A stretch of DNA of 64,000 nucleotides from Nemopilema nomurai (GCA_003864495.1 ML133436.1:2061899-2125898), one strand, 5' to 3'; positions 33,544 to 46,744 are shown, numbered from the stretch's first letter. The notes: generated by a model not told the origin, from the letters alone. A program made the numbers and translations.

Positions 33544-36500
33544 AAAAATGCCATCACCGTACTCTGATTCTCTCTATCATGCTCTCCATCATTATCTCTA
33601 CCGTTGAAACTTCAATGCGATTAACTTGATAATCCTACTGATTCTCCTAAACTGTCGCTCGCTGGCGTTTTCTGAACGGTTGTATCAAGCAGTTGCAAGG
33701 TAAAAGCACATTTTATTTAATTACAAAAAGGATCATCTTTGAAATGTAGCCAAATAGTGTCGAGTGCCAAAAAATAGCAATTGTCAATATGTGAACGGCA
33801 GGCTGTGGTTTAATTCCTAATGGGCGACAATTAGCGAATCGAGATTATTCGTTATCTGTCGGTTGTAGATGAATCTGCCTAATTCAAAAATTAGATGGAA
33901 GCTCGCAAACCCCAACCATTGAAGTGCAACTGAGATGAAATTATATTACTTTGATTGCTGCTCATTCGATGTTGTGGCAGACTATAAGGTTATGGGATTT
34001 GCAGCTGGAGATGATAATTGAGATGTCATAGAAAAAGCCAAATGGAGCTTTGTAGGCGGGACATCGTAACTTCAAGTATTATTTGGAAGAATCAGTTACC
34101 CTCCCGCAATTTGCCGAACAAATGACAAAAACTCAGCAAAATCCAATTTTCTAATGGGCAATTTGTGAGATCTCAATGAATGAAGCATAGATAGTACAGC
34201 AACAATTTTAGAGAAAGGATACGATATTGCAGCCAACGCACGTCAAACGATGAACAACTAAAAATAGCAAAGCAGGAAAGGAAAAGCAGCATTAAACTCG
34301 GCAAGTCCAAGGCACAAACTTACGTTAACGATGTACGCGGTAGAGTAAATCCACGCGATAGAGACCAGCGGTAGCGTACGTAGCAAGAGGCAGTCGTACT
34401 GGCCTATGAACTTGAGTGGTGTACTACATTCATCCACATTCAATTGGTGCATTGAGCACCCAAAAGGGCAGCAATTCGCCACGAAGCCAAACCAAAAAGC
34501 GATTTTGCCTAGAGAGAGAGAGAGCTCAACAAAGCTTTCGCCCAGCCCCACTTACCCAATGAAAACATTTCTCATAATAAGCCCTTGCGTCTTTGCATTG
34601 GAGCGCCGTAAGAGTTTCTATGGACTTTGCATAGTTATGATCGCTGGTTATCAGTAAAAGCCCTATATTCCTTGCAATGGCAACGGCTGACTAAACAGTT
34701 TCATTCGCAACGTTATCAATGGAAGAGGAGACTCCAGATGACTCTGATTGTGTCGGCAAGATGTTTGGCAAAATAAAAAACGGCACTTTGGGGGATTTGA
34801 AGACTTAATCAGCAAGAAAAGCGAGGGCGTAGTCAATACACCGAAAAACCTATCAGCAGAAACTCTTCTAGGATAACTAAATGTGTATACTTTGAAGATT
34901 ACTTTGCAGTAAAAATGTGACTGCATAGTCAGTATGGCAAGATAAAGTCTATGGCCTCAACAGAAGATATAATTGTAAAACGCGATCTTCAATACATTCA
35001 TTTCCTAATAGCGGTATCCACCAGCTACACACCAGGAGAATCTGTGGTGTTCTGGTGGTGGTTAAGAAAGAACTAAGGCTATTCCGCATTTTGAAGTAAA
35101 CAAAATGCAACTCTTGGTTATGTATTGTGCTAACAGGCACAAACGTTTGTCGTGTACCACGAAATTCTAACAACACTAAATAGGTTTTCGTAATAATGTG
35201 CACTTTAGATGGTAGATAGGTAGCGTGGAATTTTGACATCTGGACTACTGTTTACGTCTAACCTTTACGAGGTGCACGTTGGTCAAAATCTGGCGCAAAG
35301 AAAAAAAGTCGAGGTCATCTCGATTGATTCCCCTTATCAATTGTTGCCAGAATCCTTTTAATACCGCAGAAACGTATCAGATAGTTGGTAGCAGATGGAA
35401 ATCTAAAAAGCAAAATGCAACTCAGAGATCATATGGTATCAATCAACCAACTGATTTTATCAAACAGAGCATCTGAAGCAACATTTTAGAGGAAAATTTC
35501 TAATGAAAAGTGTTTTTGACAAAGATGTCAGTTGACTTAAGATTCAAATCAGCATATTTTTATGTCTGGTCAAATCAGTTTATGTGCAACTGCGTTTTGT
35601 TGAAATGTCGAGTTTAAAATTCGCTCATCGTGCTTGCCCTTCTCTATAATATTAACATAGCAGAAGTCTACTGGCACCTTAAAACGTTACTTTTGGCCAA
35701 GCGTTGCCGCATTCCCAAAAAGGGAACTTTCGATAGAAAACAAAAACACTTTGCTAACAGGTACAGAACAAACCGCTGACCAAGCGCACAGCTTTGAGCC
35801 AACGAGAATGACAAAGCCAATCAATTTAATACAGCATCCTTGCAAATTTTCATACAATATTATCATATCCATCTCAAACGACGAACTATTTACAAAGCCA
35901 TAAAATAAATTTTCAGTAAACAATGACATTAACTTACAAAAATGTGAAATTCTTTACACATAATACAACGCGGTTTCGTGGAGCTATGAAGAGGATGCCC
36001 CGGTCGGAAAAATGGTCAATAGTCATTTGCACATCTGATATTAAACTTGATATTTGCATTCATATTTGATCCTTTAAAAATACCGATTGTACCGTTTGCG
36101 GTTTATTACCGCGCCTATATTACCGCGCGCATCAACTTTCCATCGAGCCTAGTAATGTTCCTACACCAGACAACGGCGCTCAATACAGTTTTTCAATAAG
36201 AGTTTGTTGTTTATTATTCGCAGAACTCGGAGAACGCTCGCTGTGACTTTACTTGTCGGCCCCGCTCATGACAGGGTGACTTGAAATTCGTATGCGTTGG
36301 ATAAGTTCTATGACAGCTTACGACAAAAATTGAAAAAAAAATTCACCGCAAAGACATGTTTTATTTCTCAAATTCACGCTTCCTAAGCTTTGCGTCTAGA
36401 TTAATTAAAGAATAAAAATTAAGAGTTTCAGGGAGTTTTCATTTGTTCACAATCATGGTGGCTCGGCTGAGAAAGAAACTGGCACGGCCTAGCTCTTTTT

Positions 36501-37265
36501 GTCTACGCGCGAGTCTACAAGTAAACAAGCAAAGTTGGGCAATTTGGATCCAACCAAAGTTAGACCAATTCACCGAGCTCAAATCCAGCATGCTACCCTG
36601 GGTAACGTTTGCTATTGAACATAAATTACGCATTGGTGTTCTAAGCCCTTGTAACGCGTGCTTACCAATCAGCGTGAACATTATTAGGTACTATATGTCC
36701 CTTTTTAGCGTGGTGCTTTATCAAAGTATGGTACTATCGGCTTATCTTTCTCTCCAAAAGCGGGCTTTCTTGCTTATTCATGAATGCAAATGCCTCGCGA
36801 TAACATCGGTGTTAAGTAGAGTATGGCGCATAGTCTGACACATCTAGGCCAGAGCATTCACCCACGTCCAATGACCATCAGGCCTTTGAAGCGATTCTCT
36901 CACTACCGCAGGCGAAAACAGCGTGAGTAGAGCTCCAATCTTGCATATATTCTGTGGCTTGCGTATTTCCCGCCATTCCCGCTCGCATTTGACCTGGTTC
37001 GGTAATGCTTTTCTGAATGCAGCGTTCAACTTCCACTTAAATATCGTGACAGCAAGAGCCAAAACATCAAGCCCGGCAATGAGCTCTCTAAAGTGATGGA
37101 AATCAAATGTTCACTTTTTGTAAATCTTCTACTTTGCTTCTTGAGCAGAGAAGCATAAGGCAATGACGTAACTTTATATTGAAAAATGAAGACAGAAAAT
37201 TTTGATAACAGAAATCCGAACAGAAAACCTAGCTTATTGCACGCATCGTAGACATCAACAAAACA
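33544..37265. other. Intergenic stretch
   Basis: No supported gene. Around 36439-36838 both strands are open for 80-131 codons, but neither translation resembles a family I know, and no splice context was found. Confidence 0.4.
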
Positions 37266-37420
37266 TACCGTAAATCCTCGAATTGCCCCCCCCCCCCCTC
37301 GAAAAAGCCCCCATCCTAGAACTACAAATTTTTAAGAAGCCCCCCCCCTCGAATAAGCCACCATCCAAAAATATCAAAAATAAATAAGCCCCCAGGGTGC
37401 TAATTCGAGGATTTACGGTA
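37266..37420. mobile_element. MITE with perfect 19 bp terminal inverted repeats
   Basis: A 155 bp element starts TACCGTAAATCCTCGAATT and ends with the exact reverse complement. The ends begin and finish with TA, as in Tc1/mariner-like MITEs using TA targets. The interior carries two poly-C runs and repeated CTCGAA.AAGCC pieces. It lies about 235 bp beyond the end of the hydrolase coding region. Confidence 0.85.
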
Positions 37421-37654
37421 AAAGGGTAATTTTGAAAAGTATCTCGGAAGTAATAGACCTTAAATTAGCTTGCATTTAGCAAAAATTTTGAGAAGGTACA
37501 GCACCCCATCATTAGGCGTCCAGCCACTACTCATGGGTGAACCTAATTTAAAGGAAATCCTGTTTACGGTTGATGTCGATGTAGGAAACAAACGATGTAG
37601 GAATACATCTTGAGGCCCGAAGGACGACAAAGAAAGTCACCATCCGAGTCGATA

Positions 37655-40600
37655 TCAAGAAAGAAGGTCATAGTTACCTTGTAATCTCCAAGATCTGTTG
37701 GAGTAATACAAATAGAAGTTTTCCTTTTTCGCAACCCGTGAAATCGGGGGTGGTTTTTCGGGGACTTTTTCAGTGCCTTTTCTGGGCTTTCTCTTCGTAG
37801 GCCTGACTGTCCTCGATTCTAGCTTGCACTTGTAGCACAGCGATGAGCAGCACGTGGGATTACACGAGGGAATCTGCTTCGGCTTCTCCACATACGTTCC
37901 TCTCTTGCCATCAGACGTGTACCACTCTGATAACGCTTTGTACGCAGTTCGACCTAAAAAGAAACGGTTCCATACACATCATTTATAGGCATTTATAAGA
38001 CGAGAATAAGTAGAGTGTACAAAAAATAGGTGATAATTTGCTCAAGGTTGCGATGAAATTTTCACACAGACACAGGAGATGTTTTGTCAAAATTTGAAGC
38101 TTTTCGTCCTGCAAAAATAATCGCTGTTATGATCATCAACATTGTTTTCGTTATCAAAACTATAAACATTATTGCTGATATTGCTATTATAATGTATTTT
38201 TGCTACCGAAAAACTTCAAAACAGATAACAACCAAATTTTTTCCTTTTTTCTAAATTTCTTTCTGGTGCTTCGTGAACCCAGGCTAGACAATTGCAAATT
38301 ACCTTCAAATAATGTAATCTCTAACCTTTTTCGTGCTTGTCATAGTTTGTAATTGAATTGAATATGTAATTGAATTGAACACTTTTTATTCCCAGCAAGA
38401 GTAAACACACGGTTTCAGATCAGGCTGACAAGGCAACGCACTGATTAGATGATTGAGAAAAAACAGCAACTGCTCACAAACCTTTGATAGAGTATTTGTT
38501 TGAAGGAGGATACTGACAACTTGTGCTGCCTTCAAAACAAGACGTCAGAAAGGTATGACAATGGCAAGCTGGAGAGAACACACCACTTTTTGGGCGAACA
38601 GCAAGCTAAGAAGGCAAAACCAAGATTACATGATAATTCTCAACCTCATACGAAAATAAGCCCAATGTGGGCATACACATTATGGGAACTCTAGAAAAAT
38701 ATTGAAAAAGCTCATGTTAAAAACAAGGCTTTAAAATAAAGGCGGGGGGCATGAACAGTAGCTGAAATAAATTTTTGCTGTGCTGGCTTGAAAGCACAAC
38801 CCGATAGCTCAGCGGTAGAGCACTTGGCGTACAAAGTCAGGGGTGGTGAGTTCGAATCTCGCTCGGGTCGCTTATTTTTCCGCACTCTCTATGATTTTTC
38901 GTAAGAAATCCTGTTGCCTATGAAATTAAATTTTTGAGTCACAGAATCACTGAGCCTGAATCACTGAAAACCAAGTCGGAAAGCAAAAATGAAGTTAAGC
39001 CAAACAGCAAAATTTTGCAATATCAACAATTAATATTCATTGATATTAAAAATTGATATACTGTTGCAAACGGAACAGCTGTGTAATTTGAAGAGTGGGA
39101 TAATCTGTACTCACAAAAAGACAGCCCAATTCAGATATATGTAGCAGAAAGACGGATTCATGGCGTGAATATTAAAATAGAAAGACAAAGAAACACGTCG
39201 AAAATTCAGAAGTAGAGAGCAAATAATTCCCTGTTGATTATCTTCTAGCAAAATGTCTTAATTAACCAACTGAACTGCAGGATATTTTGCAGATTCTCAA
39301 CCATGTTCCAAACTTGTCTGGGACATTAACAATGGTAAGTACGCTCAAAGGAGCTAGACGCCTTGCAGTATAAGCGCCGCTTAACCCAATTCGCCCCGGG
39401 CTGTAGTCACGTTAAACTGACCCTGCAGCAGAGGTTGTCCGGGGTACTTTTATTACTGGCGCATTCACTTTCCAAACGTGTAGAAATGCGCGTGATAGTG
39501 GCATGATATGGGGGTAAGGGGTCAACAAAAACAAATCGAAGGGGTCAACAAAAGTTGTATTCCTTTTACGGGACAAGCACTTTTTACGACTTGCTTATTT
39601 AGAACACCGAAGACATTATTCGTCATAAATTGGAGTGACCTCTAGAAGCACCTTTGCGGAGCGAAAAAATTTATAGATTCATAGAAAAAAGGATTTATAT
39701 GAAATAGAAGGATGGGAAACATATAAATCAAAATCTAACTAAACTCACAGTCGCCAGGGACCTGAAGGTATTGTTTCCAAATTTGGCGAGGTATGTTCTC
39801 TCCTTATGTTGCTTTGGTGGCAGCGAAATCGATTTGAAATTGACTGCTACGAGGCGTGTGAGCTGATACGAGTCCCACTGGGCAACCATCACATAGAGTG
39901 GTGTCTTGATGTGTTTGGTGGCTGTGGGATAAAAACAACCACGTCACTTCCCGGTCAAGTCCTAAAGGTTTTGTGCAGATATGACGCCTCTAAGATCTAG
40001 TGACATTGCAAAAGAAGAAGTGCTCAAACGAATCTTGGAAACTTTTTCTCTGAAATGCAATATATTGCCTCGATCGTTTGCAAAAAGATAATCAACAATT
40101 GAAATAAACAACATTGGGGTTTACCAACTCTTGCTTAGGTCTTTGAAAGAAAGAGTACAACAAGAAAGAAAAAACACTTCATCTGACGACATCTGACCAA
40201 TAGAGATCCGAGAAACCAACAGGACTATCATTATGATCATTATCATCATCATCATTTTTGGTCAAGCCTTTAGGAAAATAACTCAGTTTCTTCATGTTTT
40301 CACGCTCTGGCTCCTAGCATATCCTTGGTTACACTATACCCGATTATTAGGTGGAACCACCAGGCAAAGAAGGCAAAGAAACTTCGAAGATTTTGTTTGA
40401 AGCCTGAGGGGTTTTATGATCTTGTTCAAATCATCTCAATAAAGCCAATTTGTATGAGGATCATATTTTTGGCAGAAACACAGTTCCGTGTCAGGCCTTT
40501 ACTTGGTTCTTCATCCCTCCAAATTGGACAGGGTTTCAACAGCGGGGTCTGAGACGCGAGGCAATGTGATGGCATAGCGAGTGCAGCGCCGTGGCTAACA

Positions 40601-43600
40601 ACATAGGAGAGTGGCAATTAATCCGCAACTCTAGCCTCCTGTTTAAACACGGCAGAAAACAAAAACGAGGCAGTGGCAAAACCTTAGATAATCACCAGCA
40701 CACAAAAATGGTTCTTAATGCAATTGAGATTTCGCCGTCTCAGTAATCAATTTGCCGATACCGTATCTCGATACTGACCGAGTTCGCCGTAGAGGCAGGC
40801 AGCTGCTTTAGGCATCTGTTCTCGACATGTTTCGTCCACAAATCCGTCCCAGTAGTTGTCGAAAACCTGTGAAATAGAAAATCACTCCAGTTAATAATAT
40901 ATTAGGTAGGTAGATAGGTAGATAGGTAGATAGGTAGATAGGTAGGTAGGTATGTAGGTGAGTAGGTAGGTAAGTAGGTTGGCGTACGATTGTACAAAAG
41001 CTTTGGTTACACATGACCCTTTTTTGCATACGACGCAGCAGGAGCAAGAGTTAAGCGACCTCTGTCTCCAAAGGTCAGAGATAAAGGTCAGGTGACAAGG
41101 TCATTAAGCCCAAGAGGGAGGCTAACGAAAACTGATAAGGACGAACGTGACTTCATGTCATCACAACTTTAATGTCAAACTCGTGCCTACAAAATTCCAC
41201 AATTTCAGACCATCATGCCCAAGCGATTAGACATTTTTCAGCCAATTTACCCAGAAGTTAACCTATTACCATTGTGTGCACGATGAGCACAAAATACCCA
41301 TATGGCTCTAATCGCATCGCATCGAATCGTCTGTCAATCTGTTCTATCGTGTCATACCATGTCGTGTCATACCATGTCGTGTCATACCATGTCGTGTCAT
41401 ACCATGTCGTGTCATACTATAACGTTGCTTCTTTTCTATTGGAATACCTGGCAAATCTGAAATTTGCATCTTTTTGCCAGCACCCAACCCTCCACCCACG
41501 TATAGTATTCAACCAGTTGCTAAGAATATTATATCACCTTTACTGCCGTTTTTTCTAGAAAGCTTTCTCTGTTGGTGAAAGTTTCTCTCCCTGGGTGAAA
41601 GCGGCTTGACATTGAAAATGGATTCAAAGTAAGAGTTTACTCACGTATGTTAGAAACTTGAAGAACTGTGGCAATTCGGGACTGAAAAAATTTTCACCGA
41701 AGTTTGGGTATAACGTAAACCAGCCCCCATCATTGTAAGCCTTCACCTGCAAAAATAACAAAATAAAGCAGATCGCCAAAATACAACTGCTCGATGCTTT
41801 TCGGATATTTGCAATGCACAAGCACTTACAAGAGAACGCATCATGTGTTGCGCATTGTAGGCTACCTTTGCCACTCTATGCCTAAAAGCCAAAGAGAACA
41901 TTTCCCTATCGAATTGTGTATCGAGCCTTTCTTTTATTAGACATATAGAGAACACCCAATTCACTGGACATAGAGAGCTGGGCAAAGGCAGGGGCTAGGA
42001 CAGTGCTAACCTCTATTTGGTCAGTGGTAGGTTGTAAATCTTCAATCAATTCTATAAAGGAATATGTCGGTTCGGTAAAAAAGGCGATCAACACTGCCAC
42101 TTTCTACACTCCCTCAAAACGAAAAGTTTCTCGGATCGACCCTAACAGCAAGCCTCCCTCTCATTAGAAAAACAGCCTCTCTCTCTCATTAGAAAATCAT
42201 AGCCTCTCTCTCTCATTAGAAAATCATAGCCTCTCTCTCTCACTAGAAAAACACGGCCTCTCTCTCACTAGAAATACATAGCCTCTCTCTCACTAGAAAT
42301 ACATAGCTTTTCTCTCAATAGAAATGCAAAGCCCCTCTTTCACTAGAAAAACAAAAACTCTCTCATGCTTGAAAGAAGATTTTTATTACCTCTGCAGGGT
42401 GAGTCAGATTGCTGACGTGATCTGCGTTTGCTAAAACACCAAGTCCTCCAGCTGATGTACCGCCAAAAAGAATCTAAAAAAATTGATAAGGACTTTTTAA
42501 TGAGTATTTGCTATTAACAAAGAAAAGAAGAAAATTAACTAGTTTTAAGATAGAACAATATCAAAAAGTTGATTTTATCCTAATTTGAAAGTTGAGAATT
42601 TCTGATAGAACATTTGTTCTAACCCAAGTCCAAGCTTGTTGATTCATTGCAGCCAGATAATTACGATTAGTAAATGTAATTAAGGATAGTCAGTGGTGAT
42701 TAAAGGTATGAGGAATACAGGCGCGTATTGTCCTTTTTAGCGTTTGCGCTGCACTTGTTATTTTTGTGCGTAAGGTATTTGTGAATTTAGAACATCTGCG
42801 CTTCGTAAACGTTAATTTTCAGGTGAAAATCACAGGTTTAATCAACTAAATGATTAAAGTATTCCATTATACAGAGGCGTTTCATCTTAATGTAAAAGAT
42901 AAATTTATCTAAAAGATAAATTATATTGCGTTTGAAAATGAAAGCACGGGCGATACAATTTTTGAGGAGAAGAGACATGCGCGGATGACTTGGTCGATGG
43001 AAATAATAATTGAAGAACTTATATCGTTGTTTATGGCGTACTTAATGCCCACCTTTTAAAGATATGTCCATCTTATAAAGATATGTCCATCTTATAAAGA
43101 TATGTCCATCTTATAAAGATATGTCCATCTTATAAAGATATGTCCATCTTATAAAGATATGTCCATCTTATAAAGATATGTCCATCTTATATGGATGGGC
43201 CTAGAAAGCAGCAGTCATAAGGGGAACTGGGTCAGAAATTTGAAAATTTTGTTGCCTTGTAATCACCATATTGTTCACGCGCCTAAATCCAATCTGACAC
43301 AGAAAGCGATCACGCGTCCAAATTTCAATAGCGGAAATCACCATTGCGAACGCAAGGGAGTAACCGCAAGTATCGCGCGGCTAGACCCGCCGAAGTATTA
43401 ACACACCGTTATAAGCGCAATGTCCAGAAATTGCGGCACCTTTTACTGCTGTATAAACCATATCTATGGTAAGAACAACAGCGGACTATAATTGATTTCA
43501 TCTTGACCACTAGTGGGTGAAAAGCTGAAAAGGCTAGTTTAGAGCTTAAAAACCGGTCTTAATGTTTGATTATTCGTCACAAGCAGTTCGGTAATTGCAT

Positions 43601-46600
43601 GCAAAAGGAAATAATGTTATCAATGCTGTCTCTTATCGGAATTTGAGCGTCAGAATCGTGGTGACAATTGTGCGGCAGTGTCGTAGCTGCGGGGTGGTGC
43701 ACGAGGAGCCCCCAGGCAGGGAGCTTGTCGGCAATTAAAAAATAATCAAACTACTGTCGGCATTTTTCAAGAAATCTTTATTGCTACAAAATCAATGAAA
43801 ACTTGCTGAGTCCTAACGACAGTACTATTTGAGAAATGATGAGATTTTGGCATATGGATGATTTCATGACTTGGCATATTGCGAAAGCTGTGACTTTATC
43901 GGACGAATTAAAATTCCCATCAACAACCACAGCACTTAAAAAGCTACTAACTGCACCTGCTATACTCGCAAAGATGAAAGAGTTTCATTAAACCCCAGAG
44001 AAATCCCACTCTCACAGGCTTTCACGTGGGATTGGTTTCAACATATGTATGCTGAGTTTAATTGGGAACGATTCCTGATTGGACTGTGCTGCTTCCCAGG
44101 CCCTTTTCAAGGTATGCGCATGCATATTACTTATACCTCGACAAAGGTGGTAATTTTGTAGAGAAATTCGCCACGAAAAGGCTTCTAACTTTAAAAATGC
44201 AAACAGAATGTTGACTTAGAGCGACGAAGAAATGGCCTAAAGATCCATGCAATACAAAACCAGTTACCAAATGGTCCTGAGAAGGAGACTATTCGTTCGA
44301 AGAGCGAGCCGTCATTTTCACGCGTCTTAGGTAACAATGAAATAAGCGGAACTCTATAGAACAATTAAACTTTTGACACTTTATTTTTGGTCATAATTCA
44401 TGAATCACTTTGGGATGATTTTTCTTGTTCAATTAATTGTATTATTCGTTGCATATTTTTAAGAAATTTCCTCCTTTATATCGTAAAACGGCGAACAGTG
44501 AAAACATTAACAAGAACAAAGAAACTACAAAGCATGCGTGCACTTAACAGAACAGATATAGTTCATAAAACTAACAGGAGATCCTGCCCGCCAAGGGCTA
44601 AAATTGTCTTGGTCATGTTTAATTGGACAAATATATAGTGGTGCAAAACTTTACAATTTCGAGAAAAGGCGGAATATTAACTTTTGCATGCAAAATTTTA
44701 GAATGACAACATGCAAAGAAATGTCCCTGCTGTTTTCAGCAATTATTATAATCAATTGAAATCTGACACTTCAAATCACAATGTTTATGCGGTCACCAGG
44801 CCTCTTACTTGGCCCCAGGGCCCAGTAGAGTCCGCGTTTGCGCATTGTTGTCTACGAATTTGGCAAAGATAGTCCTTACGACAGGCCATCAAAATGGATG
44901 CAAAGCTTAATAAACATCGTGCACAAACCTTGACGCCCTTCCGATTGATCCGGTAGTCGTGAATCAACTGCTTGACAACAGCAACAACTATGTAATGACC
45001 AAGCATGGGCATCTGGAATGGGTGCTGATTCTTCGGCTTTCTCCCAACAAATACGTCACCGCTAACAGCGAGAATAGACATACAGTCAACACACTTAAAA
45101 CAACTACAGCAATTTCATGGCTAGCTCAAGCCAACTTGTTGCATCTGCGTATTGGCTTTGTCTATCTTCTGCTTCTGAGAAAGTAGCGCTAGAAGGATTT
45201 CGGGTCTGGGCAACATTAGCTCCAGTTAGATCCAAAATTAGGTTCAGTTGGATTGAATATAGTTACAGCTAGATTCAACATTAGCTCCAGTTAGATTCAA
45301 CATCAGGTACGGTCAGATTGAATTGGTTGGATTTACCATTTGGTCCTATTAGAATCGATATCAGGCAAAGCCTTGGATGCGCAATTCTGGTTGACAAATC
45401 ACTTTTTTCAATGCAATCATCATAATGCAATTGGCATTGCTCAATCCTTATTCGATGAGGGCTGACTCGCTAATAGCTGGGAGTTGGACTTTACCAAATT
45501 CAACCCCCTTCCCCACCACTCTATCCATAACCAAACCAATGCGATCACCAGAAAGGCTCTAAATGGTTATACCCTATGTTACCATGAGACATATTGAGCT
45601 AGTTGTCGGCTTTACCTCGCAACTATAAGGTGAAAATACTGTCTTGGATGAAAGAGAAACAAAGTGTGGACTAATAGAAGAATGCCGCAAAAGATCCCCG
45701 GCCTAAACCGCGCGCCATCCACGGACTATTTTTTTGCGGCGATACTGTTTGCGTCATTCGCGACATTTGTGAACCAGACTTCGCACTCGTAAAGGAAATG
45801 GGGAAGGGGGCAAGGCGAACAAGAAAGCAAACAGGAAAAGGAGGTCGGATATAGTGAAAAATGTGCCTGGAACAGGAAAAGCAGGGAAACCATTGCGGCA
45901 GAATGAAATGTTAATGAAAAAGATAGAGAAAGCCGTCCAGCACTTTGACTGCGGGAGACTTGGTTGATTGTGAAATTCAAGTGAACCTTTGGGCTAAGTT
46001 TACTGTCGACTGTTGCCACCTCCTCCTTACAGACTCAAGCCGGTACTTTTGAAGCACAATGGGAATTGATTTAAATTAGAAACAGTTGAGGTCATATTTA
46101 TTAGCGTTGGTTCGAATAATCTCATTAAGTACGTGGGGTGAGTGAGAAGACGCGGACATTCTGATTGAAAAAGGCGAGGCCAGGATTCACCAAAGAGGAT
46201 TTACTAGACACGGCAAGCGATAAATGTGACAAAGTCCACCGTTTGGAGAGCTTTTGTTGAACAACTACAACAACACCGAATTCCACTCGAATTGCAATAT
46301 ATCAAGTTGGTCCAGATATAATTCTAAAAGGTCCATATAGTAAAATCAAATAAGCAAATGAGCCGATTCTTATGAGCTAGCGCAAGTTGAAACTAATAAA
46401 ATTGTTATGCCAGCTTTAGAAATAATGCTTATATGTAGCATTGGGGAATAAAGTGAAAAATATTCACACAGCCGTAGTGTTTATATAAGGACAAACAAAT
46501 AATGACAAGGAGATTTATCGGTAGCCAAAAAGATCTTGGAATAAAACCATGCCGTACAAAGGAAACAGAAATACCTGCAGTATGGGATGAAGACTTTATT

Positions 46601-46744
46601 CCAAGAATAGAAGGTTGGATTGACTTTGGGGTCATCTGATAAAGTGTATTCACCAGTGAATGCATAGTCCATGTGAATCGATGAGCCAAGCGGGCCATTG
46701 GATCGCTCCAGACAGTCGTCCAATGAAACGCAACTGCCACCGGC
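37655..46744 (-). CDS. Notum / pectin-acetylesterase-family hydrolase, exons 3 to 10
   Basis: Members are secreted serine hydrolases; animal Notum removes palmitoleate from Wnt proteins. Eight exons with GT..AG borders and matching phases: 46744-46575, 45061-44929, 42473-42390, 41746-41645, 40866-40779, 39921-39749, 38605-38482, 37953-37655. They encode 390 residues, ending at TGA; a GTAACT donor at 37677 could extend the gene. Family marks in order: AGGSCVSLDDC, FIPYCSGDVF, the nucleophile elbow FGGTSAGGLG, NDGGWF, YWDGFVDETC, the Asp block VAQWDSYQL, the His block SPACHCHTF, and IPSCNPTCC. Ser, Asp and His candidates are all present. The C terminus adds a Lys/Pro-rich segment (RPTKRKPRKGTEKVPEKPPP) not usual in Notum. 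The sequence reads closer to the broad PAE-like group than to true Notum, so Wnt deacylation should not be assumed. The preceding exon was not found. Confidence 0.85.
38798..38870 (+). tRNA. tRNA-like gene inside a hydrolase intron
   Basis: A 73 nt cloverleaf candidate. The acceptor AACCCGA pairs with TCGGGTC except for the first pair (A.C). The D arm is GCTC-AGCGGTA-GAGC, and the T arm GTGAG-TTCGAAT-CTCGC pairs fully. The A box (TAGCTCAGCGGTAGAGC) and B box are good, and a TTTTT terminator follows. The anticodon arm is ambiguous: the best pairing (TTGGC/GTCAG) leaves loop GTACAAA with ACA after U33, an unusual anticodon. It may be a diverged tRNA, a pseudogene or the head of a SINE. It is antisense to the host gene. 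Confidence 0.55.
39282..39334 (+). other. Isolated plus-strand exon-like segment
   Basis: Bordered by a good acceptor (CTGAACTGCAG) and a good donor (ATG|GTAAGT). Reads DILQILNHVPNLSGTLTM in one frame. It lies antisense in an intron of the hydrolase gene, and no partner exons were found. It could be chance. Confidence 0.2.
40904..40979. repeat. (TAGG/TAGA)n microsatellite
   Basis: A tetranucleotide tract of TAGG with regular TAGA variants, in a hydrolase intron about 40 bp upstream (in gene sense) of an acceptor. Confidence 0.9.
41345..41420. repeat. 15 bp tandem array
   Basis: Four to five copies of CGTGTCATACCATGT in a row, nearly perfect. The open frame with repeated SYHVV is produced by the repeat. 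Confidence 0.9.
42153..42365. repeat. Array of about eight 23-27 bp pyrimidine-rich units
   Basis: Units of the form GCCTCTCTCTCTCATTAGAA, shortening and diverging towards the right. It lies in the hydrolase intron, 25 bp beyond the donor of the exon that carries the catalytic Ser. On the plus strand each unit looks like a splice acceptor (pyrimidine tract then TAG). Confidence 0.85.
43058..43190. repeat. Seven-copy 19 bp palindromic tandem array
   Basis: Seven essentially perfect copies of AAAGATATGTCCATCTTAT, exactly 133 bp. Each unit contains AAGAT...ATCTT and can fold into a small hairpin. Confidence 0.95.
45221..45308. repeat. Imperfect repeats of a TTAGATTCAACAT-type unit
   Basis: The blocks GCTCCAGTTAGATYCAA and AGATTCAACAT recur several times with variation. 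Located in a hydrolase intron. Confidence 0.5.

Noticed and set aside
36439..36838. 131-codon plus frame and overlapping 80-codon minus frame
   Set aside because: Both strands are open and neither resembles a family I know; no splice or polyadenylation context.
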